The position numbers and the translations under genes were made by a program. From the NCBI GenBank assembly GCA_951804985.1, contig OX638136.1:7071852-7135851 (forward strand): a DNA stretch of 64,000 bases, in the 5' to 3' direction. The stretch comes from Dryomyza anilis. Lineage: Eukaryota > Arthropoda > Insecta > Diptera > Dryomyzidae. The notes under the pieces were generated by a model. The model had not been told where the DNA came from, did not search any database, and worked only from the letters and a program-made list of their open reading frames with translations. Positions 45,576 to 54,676 of this stretch are shown one piece after another. Position 1 is the first letter of the stretch. Each line of letters opens with the position of its first letter.

Positions 45576-46907
45576 TTACGCTGTATTGGTAACTCTTGAT
45601 TTGCGACCAATGTGTTTAAACATTCGATTCTCTATAATCTGATAATCGGGAAACTTAGTTGCGTGGGCTCGCACTCTGGCTTTTTGGCGGTCGTACCAAC
45701 GGGATGTTTTCGTAGTTGACGCGAAAATTTGTTCCGTATCTTCGGTAGGCAACGGGCTGCGGGAAAGTGCATCCGCTACTATATTTAAACTCCCTTTTCT
45801 ATATTCTATTTCGAAGTCGTACTGCTGTAATTCGAGGGCCCATCTTGCTAGCCTGCCGGATGGGTTTTGTATAGAATGTAGCCATTTGAGTGAGTGGTGG
45901 TCGGTTAGAACAGTAATTTTGTAGCCATCGGTGTGAATACCTTGCGAGCTTACCACGTGCCCCAAATATTGCACGCTAGTACGAACGAATTCACATTTGT
46001 CGAAGTTTATTTGGAGATTGGCTGCCCATTAACGTTCGCATACTATTTTAAGGTTTTTCATGTGTTCATCAAAAGTTTTTCCAAGGATTATGATGTCATC
46101 CTGGTAGGCTAAGACGCTAGGATGTAATTCCGGGCCAATTATTTCATCTAGAATTCGTTGAAAAGTTGCGGGTGTAGAGTGTAAGCCAAATGGCATCACT
46201 TTCCACTGGTAAAGTCCCCTTCATGGAACGGTAAATGCGGTATATAACTTGGAACTTTCGTCGAGTGGGATCTGCCTATATCCATTTTTCAAATCGATGG
46301 ATGATATATAGGTGGCTTCTCTGAATTGGTCTAAAATAGAATTTATTTGTGGCAATGGATAAGCATCGGGATCGGTTGCACTGTTTAATTGACGGTAGTC
46401 AATGCACATTCTCCAGGTACCCTGTTTTTTTCGGACCAAAACAATCGGGGAGCTATAGGGGCTATGCGATGGCTCAATTCTATTCATTTCCAATAAGTCG
46501 TCGATTTCTTGGTTAATGATTGACTGCATCGCAGGGTTTCGGGGGTAATATCTCTGATTAATTGGGTCTTTATGTTTAAGTCGTATATTGTGTTTTCCCA
46601 CAACACACGGGCCATTAATATTCGTAAATTTTTCCCTGATTTCTTCAAGGAATAGTTCTAATTGTTCATTTTGCGCTGGCGTTAAATAATCACGACTAAT
46701 GACAGCATTCAGATGTGCATTTGCTATAGCCGGTGGGGGTGCGGTCCTAATAATAGTTTCACCATCAATAGATAATTTCAGCCCCCGACGAGATAAGAAA
46801 TCCATCCCTAAAATCATAGGTTCCGCTAAAGTCGGCATAACTGATGCGAGCAAGCGCGTGTTGCGGCCATTGAGGCATACACTGACGGTGTATAGTACTA
46901 ACCACAC
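45576..46907 (-). pseudogene. Gypsy-C reverse transcriptase and truncated RNase H
   Basis: 46221-46907: protease end (MILGMDFLSRRGL), RT fingers (SPIVLVRKKQGTWRMCIDYR) and palm start (ISSIDLKNGYRQIPLD). Past a frame change near 46215 the active site reads LAYQDDIIILG, that is YQDD rather than the usual Y(V/L)DD. At about 45930 the RT end ([18 protein letters not shown]) is fused directly to late RNase H ([15 protein letters not shown]), so the RT thumb and the first RNase H acidic residues are deleted. Confidence 0.9.
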
Positions 46908-46935
46908 ACGATTTATCAGCCAACTGTATGTTTCT

Positions 46936-47256
46936 TCAGTGAGTGCGCGGTCTTATCTTCTTACTTATCAAATGTCGACGTATGCTATCGTCGATATATG
47001 TAAGCGTTGCACCAGTATCTAATAATGCGTTAACCACGATACCCATAATTTCGACCTTAATGTAGTATCTTCCGTCAACGCCCTGGATAAGAATGTTTGC
47101 CGTGTCGGTTGCGCACCTACAATCTCTTGAAAGTAATCCATCGGTACCGCAACGAGAGCAAAATAGTCGTCGTCGTGCTCTGCATTGGCTCCGGAGATGC
47201 CTTCGCCTCTTGCAATTCCAACAATGAGTGTCAGAATTATACGGAGATGTCCTCAT
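46936..47256 (-). pseudogene. Gypsy-C nucleocapsid zinc knuckles and protease start
   Basis: Two knuckle-like motifs (CWNCKRRRHLRSQC and CSRCGTDGLLSRDC, both of CxxC-type spacing with the usual Gly or His position altered), followed by VNALLDTGATLTYID, the retropepsin active site DTGA. The domain ends at 46936 by a stop, and the remainder of the protease is in the frame at 46907. Confidence 0.88.
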
Positions 47257-48183
47257 TTATTCGGATAGACAATGTGATGGTTGGTGTTGTCGGTTAGAGT
47301 GATATTCATCTCTTCGGAGTATCTCGTACTCATCGGTCTTCTCCATTAGTTCATCAATTGTTTTAAAATCACTTCGGCGTACATACAACTTGTACTCTAT
47401 GCGGAGACCCGCATACATACGATCAGTATGGTCTAATTGTCTGAGCCTTGGGTGCTGGCGAATTGAGGTCAGTAGGCTCAAAATATATTCTTTTGCGTTC
47501 TCTCTCTGTCCTTGCTTTCGGTGATAAATGTTTTCTTCTAATTGATTCAAATATGTTTTTGGCATGAAGAACCTCTCGGCTTCCTTTTTGAATAAAATCC
47601 ACGAAGTAATAGTAGAGCGCTTTACTCTGTACCACTGTAGTGCTTTTCCCCTTAAAATTTGTGAAAGTGAAGGAAGAAGATCATATCTCGGTATTTTGTA
47701 TCCATCGGCTAACTCCTCGAACCTTTCCAAAAAGTCGATTAGATTTTCGCCACCATCATACCGTAACTCCCATTCACGAATTGTTTTCATCACTGTCATA
47801 TTCATCCCGGTTTGTAGTACTGGCTCGATCGGTGTCGGCACCTGTACGAAAACAGTACCTTCCTCTGGTAATGTATTTTCCTCGTTCTTTATTTCGTCTT
47901 CTAAATCTTTTAGCAAATTTTCCGAGGACTTCCGAGCTCTTTTGTTTTTAATAAATTCACTTAGATTGCGGCGTAACATTTCCACGGTACATCCATTCAC
48001 TTCCAATCCAATATTGCGGCACTCTATTAAAAGTCGGTCTTTCCTTAATAGGTAAATCCATCCTAGAGAGTCTGGGGATAGAGTGAGTACATTTTTTGTT
48101 TGTTGTTTCGAAGAAGTTTCTTGATTATTATTATTGGGGCCTTCACTGCCCTTTGTGCCGGACGTCTTGAAAGATCCGGCCAT
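47257..48183 (-). CDS. Gypsy-C gag (matrix/capsid)
   Basis: 308-aa open frame. Residues ~40-80 (LLIECRNIGLEVNGCTVEML) look SAP-like. A capsid-type region lies at ~135-280: WELRYDGGENLIDFLERFEE, LLPSLSQILRGKALQWYRVK, FFMPKTYLNQLEENIYHRKQ, the canonical retrotransposon gag layout. The first ATG at 48183 lies inside the upstream ULP1-like ORF, in a different frame (121-bp overlap). The frame opens again as zinc knuckles just downstream. Confidence 0.88.
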   Translation of the reverse strand: MAGSFKTSGTKGSEGPNNNNQETSSKQQTKNVLTLSPDSLGWIYLLRKDRLLIECRNIGLEVNGCTVEMLRRNLSEFIKNKRARKSSENLLKDLEDEIKNEENTLPEEGTVFVQVPTPIEPVLQTGMNMTVMKTIREWELRYDGGENLIDFLERFEELADGYKIPRYDLLPSLSQILRGKALQWYRVKRSTITSWILFKKEAERFFMPKTYLNQLEENIYHRKQGQRENAKEYILSLLTSIRQHPRLRQLDHTDRMYAGLRIEYKLYVRRSDFKTIDELMEKTDEYEILRRDEYHSNRQHQPSHCLSE

Positions 48184-49319
48184 GCGATGCCTATCGCCGT
48201 TCCCGCTTCCCGGGCCAACTGGCGAATTTGCTTAGCCACGTCCTCTCGTTTGGTAGCGCCTTCTTTCCCCGAAAACCAATTCGCCCTGTTGATAGGCGGA
48301 ACCAAGTTGATCAAGGGGTCTCGTCGCAATGACTCCACATTGCGTAACAGATATACGCTGCAGTCCGTCAAATTCGGCTGTTGTGGTACTCTCACCTCGT
48401 AACACGGCATGTTCTCCTCGGTGAACTCATGCCCGGTCGCGCCACCTTTCCTTGAGACCTCCGTCAAGAACCTACGCACCTTTGTAGCAGGGTGTTTGCG
48501 CGATTGCATGGCCAGCGAGTCTATTATGAGGATGCACGGCCGCTGTCCTTGCATACCGTCGCCCTGTGTCGCGCGCCATGCGGGATCCTGTGGCGCCGCG
48601 CCCTGTAGACAGATCGCCGCCAAATACCAGTGCAGGTTCTCGTTGATTGGCACCAACAGCAGATCCTGTGAGAAAGGATCCATCTTTCTGGTCCACGTCT
48701 TCGCGCAGCGCTCGATGTCATTCGTCATGCTTGTGTAAAAGAACGTATCATACGCATACATTCTTCTGCCCGGAACTACGTCTTCGGTTTTTCGTAGTGC
48801 CCACTGCACCCCGAAATTCACGATCGTATCGTTCACGAATCGCCCTGCCGCTAAGAATCGGTAGTCGCCGATGGTCACCGCTACACCGCGCCCCATCGGC
48901 GGGTAGGTGAACAAATGCCGGGTATCACCATCACGTTCCATGACTGCTGACAATTCTGGTATCACCTGCTGTCGCTCCCGCATTCCGGCAATCATTGCAG
49001 CACCTGCTGCCGTGTTCCGGATGCTCTGCGTTGTTGGTGCGATTGGGGCGCCTGCGTTTGCCCTTGCAACTGCGGTGCTAGTTGCCTTCGTTGCCGTCAC
49101 GGCGCTTGTCGTCGCCGTCTCCCCCGCCGCCAGAAATGCTGGGAATGCTCCTGTGTGAGCATGGGCTTCTACACGCAGTCGCTTACCGCGTCCTTCGAGC
49201 ACTTCGACGTACTCTGGGCCCAGCGGTTGAGTGCGTCTCGTTTGCTGGAGACTATCCAACAACTTCTGCCGATAATGCGCTGCACTTTCAGCCAATTTAT
49301 TTGGATCACAATTATCCAT
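48063..49319 (-). CDS. ULP1/SENP-type (C48) cysteine peptidase ORF upstream of gag
   Basis: 418 codons from ATG 49317-49319. Residues 1-145 are Ala/Thr-rich and without a domain. Residues ~150-345 match the Ulp1 fold: GRFVNDTIVNFGVQWAL (substrate-gate helix), YAYDTFFYTSM, INENLHWYLAAIC (His230), ILIIDSLAMQS (Asp267), VPQQPNLTDCSVYLLRNVE (Gln314, Cys320). The whole catalytic tetrad is present and the frame has no stop. The family removes SUMO or related modifiers. The GC-rich composition contrasts with the neighbours. The last ~40 codons overlap gag and read unlike protein (IIIIKKLL), so the true end may be a frameshift into gag. A captured host peptidase or an independent gene are both possible. 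Confidence 0.85.
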   Translation of the reverse strand: MDNCDPNKLAESAAHYRQKLLDSLQQTRRTQPLGPEYVEVLEGRGKRLRVEAHAHTGAFPAFLAAGETATTSAVTATKATSTAVARANAGAPIAPTTQSIRNTAAGAAMIAGMRERQQVIPELSAVMERDGDTRHLFTYPPMGRGVAVTIGDYRFLAAGRFVNDTIVNFGVQWALRKTEDVVPGRRMYAYDTFFYTSMTNDIERCAKTWTRKMDPFSQDLLLVPINENLHWYLAAICLQGAAPQDPAWRATQGDGMQGQRPCILIIDSLAMQSRKHPATKVRRFLTEVSRKGGATGHEFTEENMPCYEVRVPQQPNLTDCSVYLLRNVESLRRDPLINLVPPINRANWFSGKEGATKREDVAKQIRQLAREAGTAIGIAWPDLSRRPAQRAVKAPIIIIKKLLRNNKQKMYSLYPQTL

Positions 49320-49824
49320 CGTAATTTAAATCAGAATGTTTGTTTAATTGTTTGGTGATTTACTGAAATCTACTTTTAATTTTTCTAGGTTCGTTTTAAT
49401 TTAGCTTTTATTTCGCGGCGCACATGTGTCGTTGTTGACGATCGCGTAACTAATGACGCCGATGAGTCATGCTTGTTTCGTATGATGTTATGCTTCGTTC
49501 GTGCCACGCACTCGACTCGTTCGTGCCTTCGCGAATTATTGCGAACCGAATTCCGCGAAATTTGACTATTTGAATTTTAACGGCCGTCGCCTACTTGCGC
49601 ACTTCGCACACATTGCAATACCCACTAAGGAAACTGCCGGAAGCCTGCTTCCCACCAATTTTTTTGGAAAAAAATGTAAATAAAAAAAATTTCAATGAAA
49701 TAGATATTTGTAATTAATGAAATGTCTAAATTTAAATTTGTTTTACTTGACATTCCATACTTTTTGACGTCAGCAATACAGGGTGTACATGCGCAATGCG
49801 TAATCTTATTATTCTAGTATTCTT
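49320..49824 (-). other. Presumed 5' leader of Gypsy-C / ULP1 ORF
   Basis: It has GC-richer blocks (49430-49620), including a repeated 'ctcgactcgttcgtgcc'-like stretch. No LTR matching 42150-43263 and no tRNA primer site could be recognised, so the 5' LTR is missing or outside this copy. Confidence 0.4.
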
Positions 49825-50177
49825 GATAAATACCCTACACATATGTGTGGTTACCATACAAAGTGATATATAGGTCACCAGGGTAACGAATCCTGAAAAT
49901 AACTACAAACATTCAATCGCTGAAGAATTTCCATTCATTTGATACCCATATTTACAAATGGGTAGGTGTACCGAATTTCGATTTTTTTTTGTGAACCACA
50001 AGTCTTTTCGCCGGAAAACATTATTATCATGTATTTGAGAATGATATCAATATATATTTGACCAAAAAAGTTTACCTAAGCACGTATACATAAAAATTGA
50101 TCTTTATATGTACTTTTTATATGAGGTATTTGAACATAAGTGGTCGGATCATAAGTCACAATGGACCGATCTCGCCA
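49825..50177 (+). repeat. ACCAGTTGGGAAGG repeat, middle part
   Basis: It matches 15887-16195 and ends abruptly at 'gaccgatctcgcca', where virus-like sequence begins. Confidence 0.8.
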
Positions 50178-50186
50178 ATAAATAAT

Positions 50187-50294
50187 ATTTCTATAATGAT
50201 ACGAGATGATGAAGGAAAGAAAATAAATATTATATCGAATGAATCCTCCGTTTATTGCACGTTACATTTTCGTAATATAAAAGAAGCTTCATAA
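50187..50294 (+). pseudogene. C-terminal end of a Polinton-type gene (tentative)
   Basis: The open frame closing with TAA at 50292-50294 encodes ISIMIRDDEGKKINI... ending in a TLHFRN-like motif. I recall a similar 'beta-strand, Asp-Gly turn, LHxR' ending from Polinton/adintovirus structural proteins encoded just ahead of the core protein. Only ~35 codons remain because the repeat truncates it. Low certainty. Confidence 0.35.
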
Positions 50295-50323
50295 GTTGTA
50301 CTGATATCATTTATATGTAAACC

Positions 50324-50746
50324 ATGGACAAGATTTATTCTGAGTACTATCTTAATCAATCCGGATCAAATTTGGATAATATAGGAGATATATACCATTC
50401 TCCTAGAATTGTTTAAAATGGTCGTGAAATTGGTTCATTTTTTTCGGCCTTGTATACAAATCTAAAACCTCTAATGAAAACTGGATTAAATGCTTTAAAA
50501 AACCATTCACTCGAAATTGGAAAATCAGTTTTGGAAGAGTTAGGTACTAAACCTATAAAAACTATATTAACTGAACAAGGTAAAAAGGCTGTTCGAAATT
50601 TAAAAGAAAAAGTTATTAGCAAAATTAGAAATATACAAGATGGGAATGGAAAACGTATAAAATTCAAACGACTAAAGAAAAAAGATCATTTGAAAACTAA
50701 ACGTTCTAGAAGAAGGAAGTTTACTGATATATTTGGCAACTGTTAA
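50324..50746 (+). pseudogene. Polinton/adintovirus-like basic core protein (pX-like), one stop
   Basis: ATG at 50324, in-frame TAA at 50414-50416, then open to 50746, ~140 codons overall. The layout matches small core proteins of Polinton-like elements: a tyrosine-rich start, a Gly/Phe hydrophobic segment (IGSFFSALY), an amphipathic Lys-rich middle (KTGLNALKNHSLEIGKSV) and a highly basic tail (KTKRSRRRKFTD). In adenovirus-like particles such proteins condense DNA. The neighbouring capsid gene starts 8 bp downstream, a viral-type spacing. Function is inferred from composition and context. Confidence 0.6.
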
Positions 50747-50753
50747 TTTATTT

Positions 50754-52037
50754 ATGATGGCAGGATTTATTGAATGTATGAAAAGTGAATTAGATCTTTT
50801 TTAGTCACCACCTGTAAAAACTAGCATAATTAAAACAGAGGAGGTATCATATAGTCCAATAGCAACAATTGACAACTCTACTACAATAGAATTTCTTTCA
50901 CTCGGAAATGGTGAAACATATCGTGATCTAAGTAGTGTTTATTTACGATTAATTGTAGAAATTAATGGAAGTGGAGGAGTTTTAAACAATTTACTTCATT
51001 CATTATTTCGGAGCTGTAGTGTTCATTTAAATAATAGAAATGTATCGCAATCTGATAATAATTATCACTATAGATCTTATATTGAAACATTATTAAACTA
51101 TGGAAATGATGCTAAATCTACACATCTTGAATCATGCGGATGGTCATTAGATATAAAAAAAAATAATTCAATAGTTGAGAATGAAAATCCAGGTTTAGCT
51201 AGACGAAAGAAAACATTTAAAAATGGAGAACGAGTTGAATTGATTGGAAAACTTCATGCAGATATATTTAATCAATCTAAATATCTTCTTAATAATGCGG
51301 ATCTTAAAGTAACCCTTAATATGGAGAAACCTTCTTTTAATATACTAGAAGATTCAAAATCTGGAGAGTCATCTATTAAAATTCATGAAGCTAACTTATA
51401 CATTAATCATCTTACCATTAATAGTAATATTTTAATGGCACATCATAATGTTTTACAAAGTAGAAATGCTATTTATCCATATAAAAAAGTTGAAATCAAG
51501 ACATTCACCATTCACCCCGGCAATCATTCCCTACTGTTATATAATGTTATAATTGGACAACTTCCAAGTTTCTTAATATTTGGTATGGTAACTAATAAAG
51601 CATATACTGGTGATCGTTCGGAAAATCCGTATAACTTTCGCCATTTCAATTTACAAAGATTTAATTTAGTTGTAAATGGAGTACAAGTACCAGCACAGCC
51701 TATTGAATTTGATTATAAACATGGACGTATAAGTACAAGGGGATATCAAACCTTATTTAAAGGTACTGGCATACATTACTTTGATAAGGGACATCAAATA
51801 ACTAAAGAATTATTTGATAATGGATATTTCTTACTTGCATTTGATTTAACACCAGATCATAACAATAACTCACACTGCGGAAACTTAATAAATCAGGGTA
51901 CAATACGAATTGAAGGTCGTTTCAGTGAAGCACTTTCTGAAGCAATTACTTGTTTAGCATATTGTGAGTTTGATAGTGTTTTGGAAATTGATAAAAATCG
52001 TACTGTATTACAATCATTATTAATACAAGTAATATAG
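50754..52037 (+). pseudogene. Polinton/adintovirus-like double-jelly-roll major capsid protein
   Basis: About 428 codons from ATG 50754, broken only by TAG at 50802-50804 (codon 17). Otherwise it is open, with the long open part from 51240. Motifs: TIEFLSLGNGETYRDLSSV, KLHADIFNQSKYLLNNADLK, KEVEIKTFTIHPGNHSL-like region, GQLPSFLIFGMV, NPYNFRHFNLQRFNLVVNGV, LLAFDLTPDHNN, AYCEFDSVLEID. These match my recollection of the invertebrate family labelled F54H12.2-like, regarded as Polinton capsid. Length is normal for the family. The nearly intact state suggests recent integration or some retained use. Confidence 0.75.
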
Positions 52038-52460
52038 AAAATATTTTATATAAAAATTTAGTAACTAAAGAGAATTTTAAAGGAGTTTTTGCATCAAATC
52101 AGCTACCTAGAAATCTAATAAAAAAGCCAGCATTTTATATTGTGAATATGGATTCATCATTTAAACCAGGATCACATTGGATTGTAATATATTTTCCTCG
52201 AAATGGGCCGGCTGAGTATTTTTGTTCTGCAGGGAGTTCTCCTTAGGGAGTTCTCCTTAAACCATTTGTAAATTTTATTCAAAGAAATGCATCCACATTT
52301 ATTGAAAGCAATTTCCGATTACAAAGTGAAATTTCAATGTTATGCGGTGTTTATTGCTGTATATTTATATATTTGAGAAGTAAAAATATTTCTTTTAAAA
52401 AGTTTTTTAATTATTTTGATATATATAATTTGTGCATTATTTTAAAAGTATTTTTAAGTT
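52038..52460 (+). pseudogene. Adenain-like (C5) maturation protease, disrupted
   Basis: It follows the capsid gene directly. It carries KPGSHWIVIYF with the catalytic His (52175-52177) and, after a break, LCGVYCCIF with the catalytic Cys (52343-52345); the first part also has the family-like FKGVFASNQLPRN. A perfect 14-bp tandem duplication (AGGGAGTTCTCCTT at 52231-52244 and 52245-52258) introduces a stop and shift. The expected acidic residue lies near AEYFCS. No ATG was found in frame. It would process capsid precursors. Confidence 0.65.
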
Positions 52461-52624
52461 TCCTATAATAAAAAATAAATAAAACAATTTAATGTAAATA
52501 ATTTATAAATTTGTTTTTTATTTCTATTATTTAAAATTAGTATAATTTAAATATTATTATAGTATTATAGTATTATTTAAATAGTATAATAAAAAACAGT
52601 TTATTAATAATATGTAATAAACAA

Positions 52625-52894
52625 TTATTTTGTATATTTTATTCTATAATATAATTTTATTATGTCTTTAGATTTCTTGTCATAATAATAGCAACCACAT
52701 GTATCTGGTCCCTCCGTTAAGTCATCTGTGGCCCATGGACAGCTCTTATAATGTACTCCGTGAATAGTTAATATTTTTTCCATATACTGGTAATGCTTAC
52801 AATAAGGGGTAAACTTAATAAACTGTTTTTTATGATCGTCTAATAAAATATTATGAAATTCTTTTAAAAACTTTAATACTTTTTTAACTTCCAT
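52625..52894 (-). CDS. Small Cys-rich hypothetical protein
   Basis: 89-aa frame convergent with the capsid/protease genes. It contains a Lys-rich helix at the start (VKKVLKFLKEFHNILL) and clustered Cys/His (CKHYQYMEKILTIHGVHYKSC, then DTCGCYYY), which could bind zinc. I do not recognise it. It may be another gene of the Polinton-like element. It lies in very AT-rich DNA, so chance is not excluded. Confidence 0.4.
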   Translation of the reverse strand: MEVKKVLKFLKEFHNILLDDHKKQFIKFTPYCKHYQYMEKILTIHGVHYKSCPWATDDLTEGPDTCGCYYYDKKSKDIIKLYYRIKYTK

Positions 52895-53709
52895 AATAAT
52901 TGTAATGTAGACGATGAATAAATTTAATTCAAATTTCGATCCATTTATATATAATGGATATCTCTTTAAAATGAGTTAAAAAGTGAATTCCATTAGTATA
53001 AATATACTCAATTAAAATTTTAAAGAGAGTAAATAAAATAAATCTCAAGACAAAAAACTCTATAAAAAATATACATGTTCTAACATGCTCAATCTTTTAA
53101 ACTTATAGTATAGAAAATGATTTAAAAAATAATCCCAATGGAACCTTATGGCTCCATTCATTCATATAACCAAATTAAACGACCATGACTTTGTAGAATA
53201 AAATCCAGTACAATAACCCTTATAGCAAAATTGGCCTTGAATTAAATATATGTCAATGCATTAATACAGAAGTGTCTTAACCTGTTTACAACAAAAAAAA
53301 TTATCCACAAAAAAAAATAAGCATCTAATAATAATATTCATTCATATATCGAAGTTTTAAATTACAATCACCGTTCCTCAACAAAGTTTCAAATAGAACC
53401 CTTTGCTCCTCAACTCTCTTGATGATCATGCAAAATAAAACAAACAAGTATAACTATAGTATACATTATAACTACGTTAACTGAAATCTAATTGCAATTA
53501 TAATATTTTACAACAACAACATGAATACGTTTGTAAATATTCTCATTCACAAAAAATGCTTACTCCGATATAATTATCCCAACAACAACATTTACTCTTT
53601 ACGGCTGCATGCCTTCATAACATGCATATAATATATATGTATGTATCAACATTAACAAATTATGTTAAAAAGTCATCCCACTGGCTCCATGCCATTATAA
53701 AATATATAG
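52895..53709. other. AT-rich stretch without a gene
   Basis: Scattered 'atccc...' and 'acaacaac' words presage the repeat array to the right. No gene was seen. Confidence 0.5.
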
Positions 53710-54085
53710 TATACATATAATATACATCTGTTAAAAATACTTCCCATGAAAACAATAACAAATATTCTGTTAAAATATGATCCCCATTGAAAAAACAATA
53801 ACAACTATACTGTTAAAATATGATCTCCAATGAACTACACTACCAACAACTCTGTTAAAAAATGATCCCTATTGAACTATACCAACAATAACTATGTTAA
53901 AAAATGATCCCTATTGAATTACACTAACAGCAACTATGTTAAAAAATGATGACTATTGAATTACACTAACAACAACTATGTTAAAAAATGATCCCTATTG
54001 AATTACACTAACAACAACTATATTAAAAACTGATCCCTATTGAAAACAATAACAACATCTCTGTTAAAATTCATTTACACTAACA
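53710..54085 (+). repeat. ~42-bp tandem repeat array
   Basis: About 8-9 imperfect units of the type CTATGTTAAAAAATGATCCC + TATTGAATTACACTAACAAC. The most regular part is 53830-54010. Confidence 0.85.
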
Positions 54086-54676
54086 ACAATGTGCTCCATG
54101 GAGCCCAGTGGGGCCAGAACCGGCGAATCCATACTACTTGCTGCATTTATTCAACGAACATCAACTTGCTGGTTCTTCTTTGAAGCTGCTGAAGAAATCT
54201 TTGTTGATAACGATACATCTGTTATTGTTGTTGGATAAAATTTTGCTGTGATACTGCCTGTTGCTGTAAATTTTGCTACGAAAACCCCCTGTGTTGTTGT
54301 AATTTTTGCAGCGACGACGCTGAGTTGTTGTTTTGGAGAGTTTTGCTACTACCCGCTGAGAATACCCGAGAACGTTGTTGTTTTACGGCGACGCTGCATT
54401 TTTAATTTTTGAGAAATTTATATTACTCTCTGAGACTGCCGAAACGTAAAGTTAGCTGATCGCTGAGTAATACTAAACTCTATTATTATTGTTCTTGTTT
54501 TGGAGACTTTGTATACCACTGAACGTTTCTACGAATCTCTGCATTGCGATCTTAGTGCTAATTGCACAAGTTCTCTTATACTGCAGTGCTCTCATTGCAT
54601 AACGAATAATTAACATATCATAAAGAGCATATGCATATGGTTACCAGCTGAAATTTTTTTTGTTGTTTAAAATAAA
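54086..54676 (+). other. Probable 5' leader/LTR region of Gypsy-D
   Basis: It contains (GTTGTTGTTTTG)-like and 'gacgctgagttgttg' words and a TATACCACTG near 54511. No LTR ends or primer site could be fixed. Confidence 0.35.

Noticed and set aside
48472..48738. Additional small ORFs inside the ULP1 gene
   Set aside because: GC-rich coding DNA keeps other frames open; only the frame 48063-49319 carries the catalytic motifs.
53710..54085. CRISPR-like or regulatory array
   Set aside because: Imperfect ~42-bp tandem units without spacers; a simple satellite-like repeat.
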